Shown: positions 1-9,500 of the stretch, piece by piece
How the letters are laid out: the number at the start of each line of letters is the position of its first letter
How positions within the stretch are numbered: position 1 is the stretch's first letter
NCBI GenBank assembly: GCA_946803715.1
Contig: CAMPET010000004.1
Span: 438,251-455,959, forward strand
From: Beroe ovata
Lineage: Eukaryota > Ctenophora > Nuda > Beroida > Beroidae
Direction: 5' to 3'
Length of the DNA stretch: 17,709 nt
Notes under the pieces: model-generated
The model's input: the letters and a program-made list of their open reading frames with translations, nothing else
The model's database searches: none
What the model was told of the DNA's origin: nothing
Program-made: the position numbers and the translations under genes

Positions 1-48
1 ACACACACACACACACACACAGACACACCCACACACACACACACACAT
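1..48. repeat. (CA)n microsatellite
   Basis: This is a CA dinucleotide run with two interruptions at the left edge of the window. It lies in the Ena/VASP intron that follows the exon ending at 71, and it may continue outside the window. Confidence 0.95.
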
Positions 49-70
49 GACACAAGGTGTCGTGACTCAC

Positions 71-3008
71 ATGCCCCTCCTCCTGCGAGTTTATCCAGAC
101 AATCTCGGACCACATTTCCAAACTCCTCTGCCTCGGCAGAAGAGGCGAAGTTGAGGCCGTACACTTGGCGCTGATCCCGCCACTGGTGGAATCGCTCCGT
201 AGCCACGTGGTACCGTAATCCCTTGAGGAGGGCGCAGTTTATCACCACCTGAGAGAGGGATAGAGGTGAGGGTGGGGGAATATGGGGTTGTTTTTGATGG
301 GGTAGACGGTCATCATCGGGGAAAAGGGGTCATAGTTGGGGAAAATCGGGGGGGGGGGGGGGGGNGCGGGGGGGGGGAGGTACGATTGGAGGTTTTGAGA
401 ATACATCACATCATTTCTAGAGCAATTATTTCGGTGATCCAGTGATTCTATAGAGGGGTAAAAATAGAGTATTCCAATAGATCATGATAGAGAGATCCAG
501 CATAATAATGATCTCTATGATCGGAGTGCATAATTAAACTATTGCAATAGTCGGCATATTCGATTATGGGGTGTGTAAAATCAATACATCGTAATGCGTA
601 GTGTGTGTGTGTGTGTGTGTTTGTGTGTGGGAGTGTGTGTGTGTGTGNCCACCGCGTACAACGGCGATTTTTGATTTAGGTCTTAGATTTTCTGCAAATC
701 GCTGTTGAGTCAAGAGCACTTACGCGAGTCAGCACCTTACCTCACACTTCAAAGGAACATAACTCAAGCTATGTTGACAGTAGAGAGATGAACTTGGGCT
801 CACATGGAAGCTAAAACCTTTCTGCAAAAGATGCTGGTAAGAATATTTGTTAAATGTCAATAACGTTCCCCCTGGCTACTTTTGAATCGGCGCGATTGGA
901 ATTCACTTAAAAACCTGCGCAAAAGTACTAGCAAACGTGCCCTCGCGTACAGGGGGTGACTAGAGTCTATTGAAATCTAGCACGTTCACGCTACAATCAT
1001 AACCGTGTTGATGAACATATTTACAGAATACAGAATCACATTTCTTAAACCGAACAGCTACAACTTCATAGTCATTTCATTTATTCAGAATTACAAAGTA
1101 ATTTGGAATCCTTCAATTCCATGGCTCACGCTGCCGAGTTCGGAACTGACACGCTTTCAACAGTCGATAGTCCAAAGTTATACGGAATTTAGAAACCCAA
1201 AGTTGACTCAAAAGTTGTATCGAAGAACCTAAACATACAATTAATGAATATTGTCTAACCACGCCCAGTACCCACTTTACATTACCAATTCAGCTCATTA
1301 CCATACCATTAGAAAAGCTAGCCCACGAAGTCGCGGACTACACCCCGAAATAACTGCCATGATTGTCGGATTACTATTGTAATTTGTAACATTCAATCAG
1401 ATGGATGGAGAGCGATACCGCAAATTGAGAGGTTCTATAAATTACTAACGCATGATAAGATAATATACCTGGTGTGTTATGTGTACGATAATGCTAATCG
1501 ACTGATTTGAATCCGAGAATTGACAGTTTGAGCTCCGTGAGAGATCGTTACTATTCAAACGAGATGGGGTGAAATGGGAAGTACTACTTACCACAAGTAT
1601 TGACTACTAGTATAACTCACCGCATGATCATTGGTCTTGCGACCGACAACTCTGTAAGTGTTGTTCACTGTGTGGTGGTAGACCTGAACTTTGGCCATGC
1701 CCTGGCTGTTGCCGCTGGGGAGCCACTTCTTCTGCTGCTCGTCATACACCATCACGTTCGCACGAGCGTTCACAATACTCACCTCACTGAAATATGAGGT
1801 GAGTAGGGGGTAACAAGCTGGAGTGAGAATATGCTCAGGGGTGAGGCAGGTAGGAGGGGAGAGGAGCTGCACTGGAGTGAGAATATATTCAGGGGTGGGA
1901 AGTTAGAGTGAGAATTGGGCTCAGGCAGGAGTATGGGGTGAGTTGGAGATAGAAGGAGAAGAGGTTAAAAAGGATAAAGAGCAGGTAAATATCTCTGTTA
2001 CTCAAGGTCCCCGCAAAACCCAATAGATTTTAAACTAGGGTAGCGTACCTTATCATGCACCGTGTATACTCCTGATCCATACGGCTAATGTGTACACAGT
2101 ACACACGCACGCACACGCACACGCACACACACACATGTATGTGTCATGCACTCTCTCTCTCCGTTTAAATCCTCATTATAACTCCAATAATAACCCATCT
2201 CCAATACAGTATACAGATCACCATAGGGCATCACTATGGATGTGATTTAATAGGTGGTCGTGAGTAAGTATTAACTCACTGTGGAGCGCTATTGTGTATC
2301 ATCGCCCGTGCCATCGTCACGGGTGTGTCAAACATTGCAATTTCAAGTATGAAAAAATGCTGGAAAGGCGAATGACAAAAACAGAAAACTGTCCCTTTGT
2401 GATGAACCGGTCTCCTTTTTCAGCTGCAAGGGTCCCATTGAGTGTGCTCGTAACCTCAAATATTAGCAACAATTACTAATACGTCACTATGATATACAGT
2501 CCGCCCATGACCTAGGTATTTGCTATGCTAATTTTACATCAATCATGCATTCCATTATGATAATCAACAAGCAATATCGTGTATTGTCGTATTAACTATA
2601 AGCTGATACACCTAACAAATTGTCTAATCGTTGGAGTAATTACTAATTAAGAAATTACTAATTAATTGCATTACACTACAGGTATAGTTCATTCTGTTGA
2701 AAGGAGTTAGTAACAAGCAATTTAGTGTAGTATAAGTAACGGTGATTTTGGTAAAATACACTGTACAGCGACATTATCTACATCATTCATTTAGCATACA
2801 GAAACAGTAATGTTTAATTTGACACTGCCACAAATTGTGTTTCCATGCGACACATAATCTAAAGACACACAGCACAGGGAAAAGCTCTAGGTATGCAGGT
2901 ATAGTACTCTAATAGTACTCTAGTATGCATTGTTCTAGTAACACCACATCACGAAGCTTCTAAACCAGATAAAGATAGACGTCAAAGCACAAAAGTAACT
3001 CACGACAT
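71..3008 (-). CDS. ena: Ena/VASP family protein, exons 1-3 (partial, continues past left edge)
   Basis: Ena/VASP proteins are actin-filament elongation factors recruited to FPPPP-type ligands at focal adhesions, lamellipodia and cell junctions through an N-terminal EVH1 domain. Three exons splice cleanly. Exon 1 codes ATG-TC (3008-3004, then donor GTGAGT). Exon 2 is 1786-1621 (acceptor TTTCAG, donor GTGAGT). Exon 3 is 248-71 (acceptor CTCAG, donor GTGAGT). The product starts [11 protein letters not shown] and gives 116 residues, a full EVH1 domain. The peptide-binding aromatic triad of Mena/VASP falls at the same numbers as in vertebrates: Y16, W23 and F77. The segment [15 protein letters not shown] (77-91) is the family signature. 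The tiny first exon coding only the start of MSE also matches the vertebrate gene layout. The proline-rich region and EVH2 tetramerisation domain must lie left of position 1. The N-terminal assignment is very secure; the full gene cannot be judged. Confidence 0.95.
348..380. repeat. Poly-G tract with ambiguous base
   Basis: This is a run of G broken by one n and one C. The n suggests the homopolymer length was not resolved in the assembly. Confidence 0.9.
600..647. repeat. (GT)n microsatellite
   Basis: This is an interrupted GT dinucleotide tract followed immediately by an ambiguous base at 648. It lies in Ena/VASP intron 2. Confidence 0.9.
1818..1930. repeat. Degenerate tandem repeat beside Ena/VASP exon 2 acceptor
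   Basis: Units of the type GGAGTGAGAATATGCTCAGG recur at about 1818, 1872 and 1905 with variable spacing. The array lies about 30 bp upstream, in gene orientation, of the acceptor of exon 2 (1786). It is purine-rich on the plus strand, so the sense strand is pyrimidine-rich. Confidence 0.6.
2099..2134. repeat. (CA)n microsatellite with CG interruptions
   Basis: This is a CA-rich tract with several CGCA interruptions in Ena/VASP intron 1. A short CT run follows at about 2150-2160. Confidence 0.85.
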
Positions 3009-3829
3009 CTTGAGGGTGAGACTTGAATTCTGAGTGCTGAATTATTTTCCCACGCTCTCTAGTTCCTGCCACTGGTACTTGAGCTACTCTCAAAGAGGGC
3101 GAGGTAATTCGTCAATTCAATAGATTTCACAGAATATTGAATAAGTTACGAGAGTGAACTTCAATTCGCTGATGTCATACGTCATGTGAAAGGCTTTTTT
3201 GTTTTGTACCTATACCTAATACATTACTACAATTAATACATTACAAATCAATATCAGAACATCAAGTAATACTGAGCGCATAAACCAAAACAAAGGCCGA
3301 GAACAACCTAAATCCTATTAAAAGGTAAAAACATAAAGTAAAACATTTAAACTGTATGAAAAATAAACTAAAATGAGAATGCTGCTTCGATAAATTGCAT
3401 AGTTCTTACCAGCTCCGTAAAGAAGCAATACGAGAGTTCAGAGCAAACGTTATGATCAAACAAACACTGTATACACACTGATTTGCTATTACATACTTAC
3501 ATGGATGTACCTATTGTACAAAATTATTGTATATGTCTAGCTCTATAAAACAAAGCAGCCTATAACAAACAGCATTTACTCCTCTAGCCATAGGCTAGTA
3601 AAGGTTATTCCCACACTACAGGATGGTACAGCGCAATTAGGTTCTGACCAAAGCATCCAGTAGACATCAAGCTAGGTAGAAATAGGTAGAACCGGATACA
3701 ATATGGGTGAGGTTTCTACATCTGCTAATTACAGATATAATTAGGCTGCTACAATGGGTTAATTGTTCCCATAAAGCCTCACTGGCACTTCCGAATTACA
3801 TCACAATTATGATTAGTGATATGATGATA
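3009..3829. other. Intergenic: Ena/VASP 5' flank and nucleoside hydrolase 3' flank
   Basis: No coding signal is visible here. The right part of the region is the 3' side of the minus-strand nucleoside hydrolase. The left part should hold the Ena/VASP 5' UTR and promoter. I found no clear AATAAA in minus orientation for the hydrolase. Confidence 0.6.
3170..3187 (-). promoter_or_regulatory. Paired CRE/ATF-like motifs upstream of Ena/VASP start
   Basis: Read on the minus strand the sequence is ATGACGTATGACATCA. It holds a CRE half site (TGACGT) followed by TGACATCA, one change from the CREB/ATF octamer. It sits about 165 bp upstream of the start codon at 3008, a plausible promoter position. This is inferred from motif and position only. 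Confidence 0.3.
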
Positions 3830-4837
3830 TCATGCTTCAATGGTCTTTCTGTAGCTAGAAATCATGCACTCCATATCAAATTCGGTATATACTATCAGAC
3901 CATTCTCACTACTTTCATCAATTTTATTCAAATATTCAACATTACCATATTTTGGGCTAGATTTATCATCATTTAAAACCGCAGACTCATACATTTCCAT
4001 CTTGATGACTGATTCAGGATTTGTCAGCAGCAAAGCTATCATTTGATCAAAAAAGATATATCCATCCTTATAGCTATCTATCATACTCGTGGCTTGAAGC
4101 AATGTGAAGGCTGAAGATGCAGGTGAATCATTGAAAATAGATTCAAACTTCTTCTTTGACACCTTACTATCATAACATGTTTCCAAAGGAACCAGATGAA
4201 CTTTTCCAGTCTTGCAAAAACGACTGAGAACCAAATTTGCAGCTGTAACATCAGTGTAAAAATTAAACTCTGCAAAAGGCGTAACATTGCCTTCTTTTGT
4301 ACTACCACCCATGATATACAAGGCCTTGACTAATTTCGGGAGCTCTGGGCAGAGGGTGGCAGCAATTGCTAAATTAGTTAAAGGTCCAAGAGCAACCAAC
4401 GTCAATTCACCTGGATACTTGTTGGCTAGATTGACTATCATATTTGGACCATTCTCTCCACATTCTGGCCCTTTCTTGATATTGTTGGGTATAATATGTT
4501 GTACATTTCCTAAACCATCAGAACCATGACATGAAGGGTAATCTGCCACATCAGGTGAACTTATGCTATGATGTGCACCCATGTAAATAGGGACATCTTG
4601 TCTTTCAAGAAATTCAAGGATCCTGCATGCATTCTTTGTGGTCTGTTCTATAGATGAATTCCCATGAACAGTAGTAACAGCAGAAACGTGGCTGTGCTTG
4701 AGGAGAATAGCAAGTGCAGCACAATCATCTGTCCCAGGATCTGTGTCTATAATGAGTTTCATAGCCAATGAAGATTTGTAAGTGCTGAAGTTCAGGATAT
4801 TACTGAATATTGTTTGAGATATCCTTAATATTCTCAT
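3830..4837 (-). CDS. Inosine-uridine-preferring nucleoside hydrolase (single exon)
   Basis: This enzyme family cleaves the N-glycosidic bond of nucleosides to give ribose and free base, in nucleoside salvage, using an Asp-bound calcium ion. The reading frame is 335 codons without introns. The calcium-binding motif DTDPGTDD is at residues 31-38. Further family motifs are HGSDGLG (104-110), GPLTN with the metal-ligand-like Thr (151-155), MGG (176-178) and NVTPFAEFN (184-192). The late conserved Asp is D264 in YIFFDQM. In classic enzymes a catalytic His precedes that Asp; here the residue is Phe (F263), so substrate or catalysis may differ. There is an in-frame second Met at residue 26 (4762), just before the first beta strand. 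Starting there gives 310 residues, near the usual family length. The extra 25 residues have no acidic residue and several basic ones, so they could be a targeting peptide or 5' UTR. The family call is secure; the start is not. Confidence 0.93.
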   Translation of the reverse strand: MRILRISQTIFSNILNFSTYKSSLAMKLIIDTDPGTDDCAALAILLKHSHVSAVTTVHGNSSIEQTTKNACRILEFLERQDVPIYMGAHHSISSPDVADYPSCHGSDGLGNVQHIIPNNIKKGPECGENGPNMIVNLANKYPGELTLVALGPLTNLAIAATLCPELPKLVKALYIMGGSTKEGNVTPFAEFNFYTDVTAANLVLSRFCKTGKVHLVPLETCYDSKVSKKKFESIFNDSPASSAFTLLQATSMIDSYKDGYIFFDQMIALLLTNPESVIKMEMYESAVLNDDKSSPKYGNVEYLNKIDESSENGLIVYTEFDMECMISSYRKTIEA

Positions 4838-5288
4838 CTATGTTACAATATTGATGCTTCAAAGATTTCTCAAAATTAGAGTTGAATAATCAGATTCATT
4901 TGACAGTTTTGACTCCAACAACATATCTCAGCCCAGTGTGAGACTGTTTCAATAAATCCATTATTGACTTAGTTAAATGAGAAATAAAATCTGTACCATG
5001 CAGTCCATGCAGAATATTTGCATTATCTAAAAATAATACATCATTCATAAAACCTAATGAAGGTTTTAACTGACAGATTTTTCGAGAAGCAAGCTCTTAT
5101 ATCCATCAATCAACAAGATAAATTCCGGCCCCAACTAGGTACTTGCACACTTAGTTGAGGCCAGGATAATGCATCAAACAAACTATAGGAACAAGAATGA
5201 AAAAGGGCACTCATCAATGATGTAAATCTCACAGTATGACATATTATATGAAATTATTCATCCAATTTCAAATCTATTACAAATGTTC
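4838..5288. other. Intergenic, no gene seen
   Basis: This is AT-rich DNA upstream of the nucleoside hydrolase. No exon-like segment or RNA gene was recognised. It should contain the 5' UTR of the hydrolase. Confidence 0.6.
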
Positions 5289-5385
5289 TTGTAGGATTTT
5301 ACCCTACCGTCGGTGCGCGCGATTTTCAATCCGCCCCTTGCCAGGGATAAAATCCCGCCAGCAAGGGTAGGGTGAAATCCTACAA
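5289..5385. mobile_element. MITE copy 1 (intact, 97 bp, 9-bp target duplication)
   Basis: The ends are inverted repeats of about 19 bp: TTGTAGGATTTTACCCTAC at the left, and the reverse complement of TTGTAGGATTTCACCCTAC at the right (one mismatch). The 9-bp sequence CAAATGTTC directly flanks both ends (5280-5288 and 5386-5394). It is too short to code for anything, so it must be mobilised in trans. A 9-bp duplication is typical of Mutator-like elements; that assignment is inferred. Confidence 0.85.
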
Positions 5386-5434
5386 CAAATGTTCAAGTAA
5401 ATTCTGTATTCTGACATCCTTGCTTGAAGGAGTT

Positions 5435-5497
5435 TTGTAGGATTTTACCCTACCGTTGTAGGATTTCACCCTACCCTTGCTGGCGGGATTTTNATCC
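5435..5497. mobile_element. MITE copy 2 (rearranged, head-to-head fragments)
   Basis: The first 21 bp match the left end of copy 1 (5435-5455). They are joined directly to about 42 bp that match the reverse complement of the right end (5456-5497), including the GGCGGGATTTT segment and one n. The middle of the element is missing. No target duplication is visible. Confidence 0.75.
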
Positions 5498-5657
5498 GTA
5501 AACATCTGGTATGTCTGATCCATAGGCACAAGCTAGAATTGAATATGGAAAAATAACAGTACTGATAGTGATGGCAAGTCTTCACAAGACTGTCATGTAC
5601 AAAATCATATATGCTCGTGTACACACATACTCCACACTCACTGAGTCACGCGGTACA

Positions 5658-5683
5658 TCACGTGACATGCCCTGTCAACCAAT
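5658..5683. promoter_or_regulatory. E-box TCACGTGA and CCAAT motif
   Basis: A palindromic TCACGTGA (5658-5665) lies 13 bp from CCAAT (5679-5683) in a locally CpG-rich patch. Such a pair would suit a promoter. The nearest start codon, that of the nucleoside hydrolase, is more than 800 bp away, so a 5' intron or an unrelated role would be needed. Confidence 0.2.
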
Positions 5684-5915
5684 AGAATCGCGCGCTCACG
5701 AGATTCCTGCGGAGAGATTCTGTGTCGGGAAACGATTTTCGGTGTGCGCGGCGTGATTTCACAGAATCGGCCATAACTTCTTACAGGATGCTCCAATTTA
5801 AGCGGTTATACTTGCGATCTCTTCTGCTAAATTAGAGCTTTCAGATGATGTATAGTTTTATATAGGTCACTTTTACAGGAAAAATCGCAAAATTCGCGAT
5901 TTTGAGCGGTCAGTT

Positions 5916-6024
5916 TTCGTAGGGCCTATACCGTCGGTGCGCATGATTTTCAATCCTTGCCAGAGATAAAATCCCCGATCCCGCCAGATAGGGTAGGCCG
6001 GTAGGGTGAAATCGAATCCTACAA
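5916..6024. mobile_element. MITE copy 3 (diverged)
   Basis: The order of segments matches copy 1: a mutated left end, ACCGTCGGTGCGC, GATTTTCAATCC, TTGCCAG, then a right end with a small insertion before AATCCTACAA. No flanking duplication can be recognised, so this is an old copy or the ends have been altered. Confidence 0.75.
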
Positions 6025-6556
6025 GCATGCGAGCAATGTCAATATACATGTAACTTTTATAAGCCAGAAGCCTAGCATCTGCATCGACATGGACACTGTA
6101 CTCAACAGGCAATGCAACAGTGGACAGATATAAGTAGAAGTAATTACTATGATACATGATACATCATATCTTGCGGCTGCACAATGCACATGCACTATGC
6201 TATGCATGATGCAGCTGCGTGTGCGCCACTGTACCATGCACACAATATGTTCACATCAATTCGGAGAAAAGTCTAATCTCGGGATATTGCCAAGCTTTCA
6301 GTAGGATCCTCGTATCGTTATCTGGGGCAAGAGATTCCATTTGAATAGGTCAGGTTAAAAATTAGACGTCAAACTTACGCGCGCGCGACGACGGCTAATA
6401 TCACGGTAGATGCTGATTTGTATTCAAAATTTTACCGCGCGCTACATATTATAACAATGATCGTGAACACTGAACATTGTGAGACAAGCATTGTTATACT
6501 ACAAAATACAAAAAATATTGGAATACCAATACTTCGAAATTCGGAAAGTCTATTTA
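6025..6556. other. 3' flank of FOXRED2, no gene seen
   Basis: Minus-strand frames here do not join to the last FOXRED2 exon, and none encodes an ER-retrieval tail. No canonical polyadenylation signal was found close to the stop codon. Confidence 0.5.
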
Positions 6557-9500
6557 CTATTTGAGCAATTGATTATTTGAATCGGACATAACTGTATTCA
6601 TATTTTGGCAAGATTCCATACCATTGATTATTGCTGGAGGTGGAAGCTTGCACATCTCAGCAATTGTGCTCGTAGTTAGATAGCTCATTAAGCACTCGCT
6701 AGCACTCCGATATGTCAAATCTTCACCAGCCCACACTGAACCTGAAACATACATCATTAGTATGTAATTATCGTGATCAACGTTTGCGTGTACAGTTTTG
6801 TGGTAAAATCAGTGTACATCATGTCATTGGTCTCTTACAAGTTTAACAATACACCATTTGTAGGCTAACTAGTAATTAGTGCTGAAGTTAGTACTATAAG
6901 TTTGGCGGTTCATAAAGTTAACTAATCGCAAATGATAACTTTGAGGCGCCATCAAAAGGACTTTTCTTCGATTCTGCATCAATTATCACAATAAATTTTT
7001 CAGATCGATCAACTATCATTCCGTTATATCGTCTACAAAGTTAACTAGTAGTGACTTAGGTAATTGATTGATAATGACTTAACGAGGTCTAACTACTCAC
7101 TAATAAAGTTAGATAACGGGGTCACGTGATTGGAGAGCGTAGCAAAGTCAGTGTACAGATCCTCTGATAAGTGTATCCTATGTTTTGCACCCCTGATCTT
7201 CTTACTCCGAATTCCGACAGGCTCGGGCTGGGAGTCGAAGTAGTAGAGTACAGGGTGGATGAAGTTGCAGGAGTGTGCTCTTACCGGATCCAACTATAGG
7301 ATGGGAGATGGGGTCATGGTAACATTGTGTTGTCATGGTAACAGTATGTTGTCATGGTAACAGTGTGTTGTCATAGTAACAGTGTGTTGTCATGGAAACA
7401 GTGTGGTGTCATGGCAACAGTGTGCTGTCATGGTAACAGTTTGTTGTCATGGCAACGGTGTGCTGTCATGGTAACAGTGTTTTTTCATGGTAACATTGTA
7501 TTTGTGAAAACAGTGGACCTCAGGAAGTAATAGGTGCGCGTCGAAATAGCTTTACTCGCCTTTATAACATTGAGATATTCACCAGGGCGTAAAAATCATA
7601 ATTCTCACTCGCAATTATAATATTGTGCAATAATTTCACTACGAAGCCGGGATCTCATTATTAGCTGCAAGTAATTATAATTTCAATGCCTCGTGACAGC
7701 AATTGTACAATATTTGACAATATATCAAATATAGATCTATAGTTATAATACCCAAATGCCAGAGTGTAACAGTTTACCAATTATGCAGCAATTAGGAACT
7801 GCGCGCGCCCCCGACTCTCCCTCTCTCTCGCCCTCACGAGGAGTTGTAACAGCGACCTTTTCACAGCGATTTCACGCGTGTGTGGGCACAATGATTATCA
7901 TACACACTACAAACAGCCGGCATATATTACCCATCAACAGTAACATTTGTGTGTGCCGGCATAACAATTGATACTTCGTAGGAAATAACAGATCCCTAAT
8001 TATAGTTCACTCCAATCTCCATGATCTATAAACTCGAGTCGTGGTAGATGATTCCGTGTAACTGTGGGAAATATTATGTGGTACAAGAGTGTGCTGTTTC
8101 AGTAGCTAGTTGTGCGGTTTTTAACTTGTTGGACTAGAGAAGCTCTTGTGAGAATAAGATGTTATGATCGAATATTCCCACATTGACTACCGTGATACAT
8201 ATCATGTAACTCTTCGCATATAACCACCCCGCTACGCATGCTAGAACTGCAATGGACAAGTAACGATCTTCGTCCCTCGATCACTGATCACAATCAGGAC
8301 ACTCTATCAGATAAAGCTCTCTATAACAGTCTACAAACCTCAGTCCTGTCCATTTTGAAAGGATCGCCGTCCACTTTTGAAAAGCCAGCACCGTACTCAA
8401 GTCTCAATACAATCATATCCCAATGAGTGCGGTCCTCTGGGGCGTTGCCCAATAATTCTGTTTGGGGAATTGGAATACGGAGTGAGGGAGAGAGGGAGGA
8501 TGTAAAAAGAGACTATGTGGGTAGAGAAAGGGCAAAACTCCTCGCGTTGAAATGAAGTGATTTGAACAGTGGAAGTATCAGGGATATCAGGTGTAAAATA
8601 AGACAGGGGTAATTGGTAGTCATTTCAAACCGTGCATGTTGTGAAGGAGACCATGGGGCACATTGTAAAATGCTTCAACCTGGTCTCCGTATCTGATATA
8701 CACGTCAACCAACACGTAGAACATCTGTAGTGGAGTTAAGTTAGAGTGGTGTCAAGGGAGGGTGATGTCAACAAAAAGTGACGTCAAGGAAGAGTGGTGT
8801 CAAGGGAGGGTGATGCTAAAGAAAAGTGGTGTTAAGGAAAAGTTATGTCAAGGAAGAGTGGTGTCAAGGACAAGCGGTTTCAAGGAAGAGTTGTGTCAAG
8901 GAAGAGTTGGGTCTTATAGAGTGTCGTTTGTCGAAGATGAGTGGACTCAGTAGTGGCAATATACAAACCTGATACGGCCCGTTCATTTCGTTCATTCTCT
9001 TCATTATACTGCTCGCTATTCCATGCAGCGGAACTCTCACACTCGGCCACCTAAACACAGAGAAACATCTATAATTACCACGCTAATAACCCCACACTCC
9101 GCAAAGTTATAATTATCACGCTAATAACCCCCCACTCCGCAAAGTTATTACCCCATTATCCCACCTGATTCCATGGTTACGAGCAGCGAGCAGCCACGCT
9201 AGGGATCTGGCTGTGTATCGGAACCCGTGGATAAAACCCCCAGATGACATTCTCTTGTCCAGGCCGTGAGTTATAGTTCCAGCTGGCGGAGATAATGATG
9301 GCGACATGCAATTTCGAGATTCATTCCTCATTCATTCCTCATTCATTCCTCATTGATAATTTCTTATACCCCCTTATCGCCACAAAACTATGTGAATCAT
9401 TGTACACAGTTACCGAAGTATAAGTTGGGCGTGGTCGTTGACTGGAAGTCCCAACCCATGTCAGGGTACTTGTTTCTCTTCTTGCTATCCTCTGTCACAG

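Larger units (their letters stand above)
249..1620 (-). other. Ena/VASP intron 2
   Basis: This 1372-bp intron separates the two EVH1 exons. It contains a poly-G run broken by one n (348-380), a (GT)n microsatellite (600-647) ending at another n, and otherwise unremarkable AT-rich DNA. A 75-codon plus-strand frame inside it resembles nothing I recognise. Confidence 0.8.

Noticed and set aside
1005-1232. 75-codon plus-strand open frame
   Set aside because: It lies inside an Ena/VASP intron, resembles no family, has no splice or start context, and is of chance length for AT-rich DNA.
6019-6243. Minus-strand frame with hydrophobic stretch as a further FOXRED2 exon
   Set aside because: FOXRED2 already stops at 6557 in frame. 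The segment has no similarity to the family C-terminus and overlaps MITE copy 3.
7313-7502. CRISPR-like array
   Set aside because: The units are contiguous with no unique spacers, and the context is a eukaryotic intron.
8762-8953. 63-codon plus-strand frame with repeated CQGRV-type phrases
   Set aside because: It is a by-product of the 16-bp minisatellite. The unit is not a multiple of three, so the repeated peptide arises only from frame cycling, and the FOXRED2 intron explains the region.
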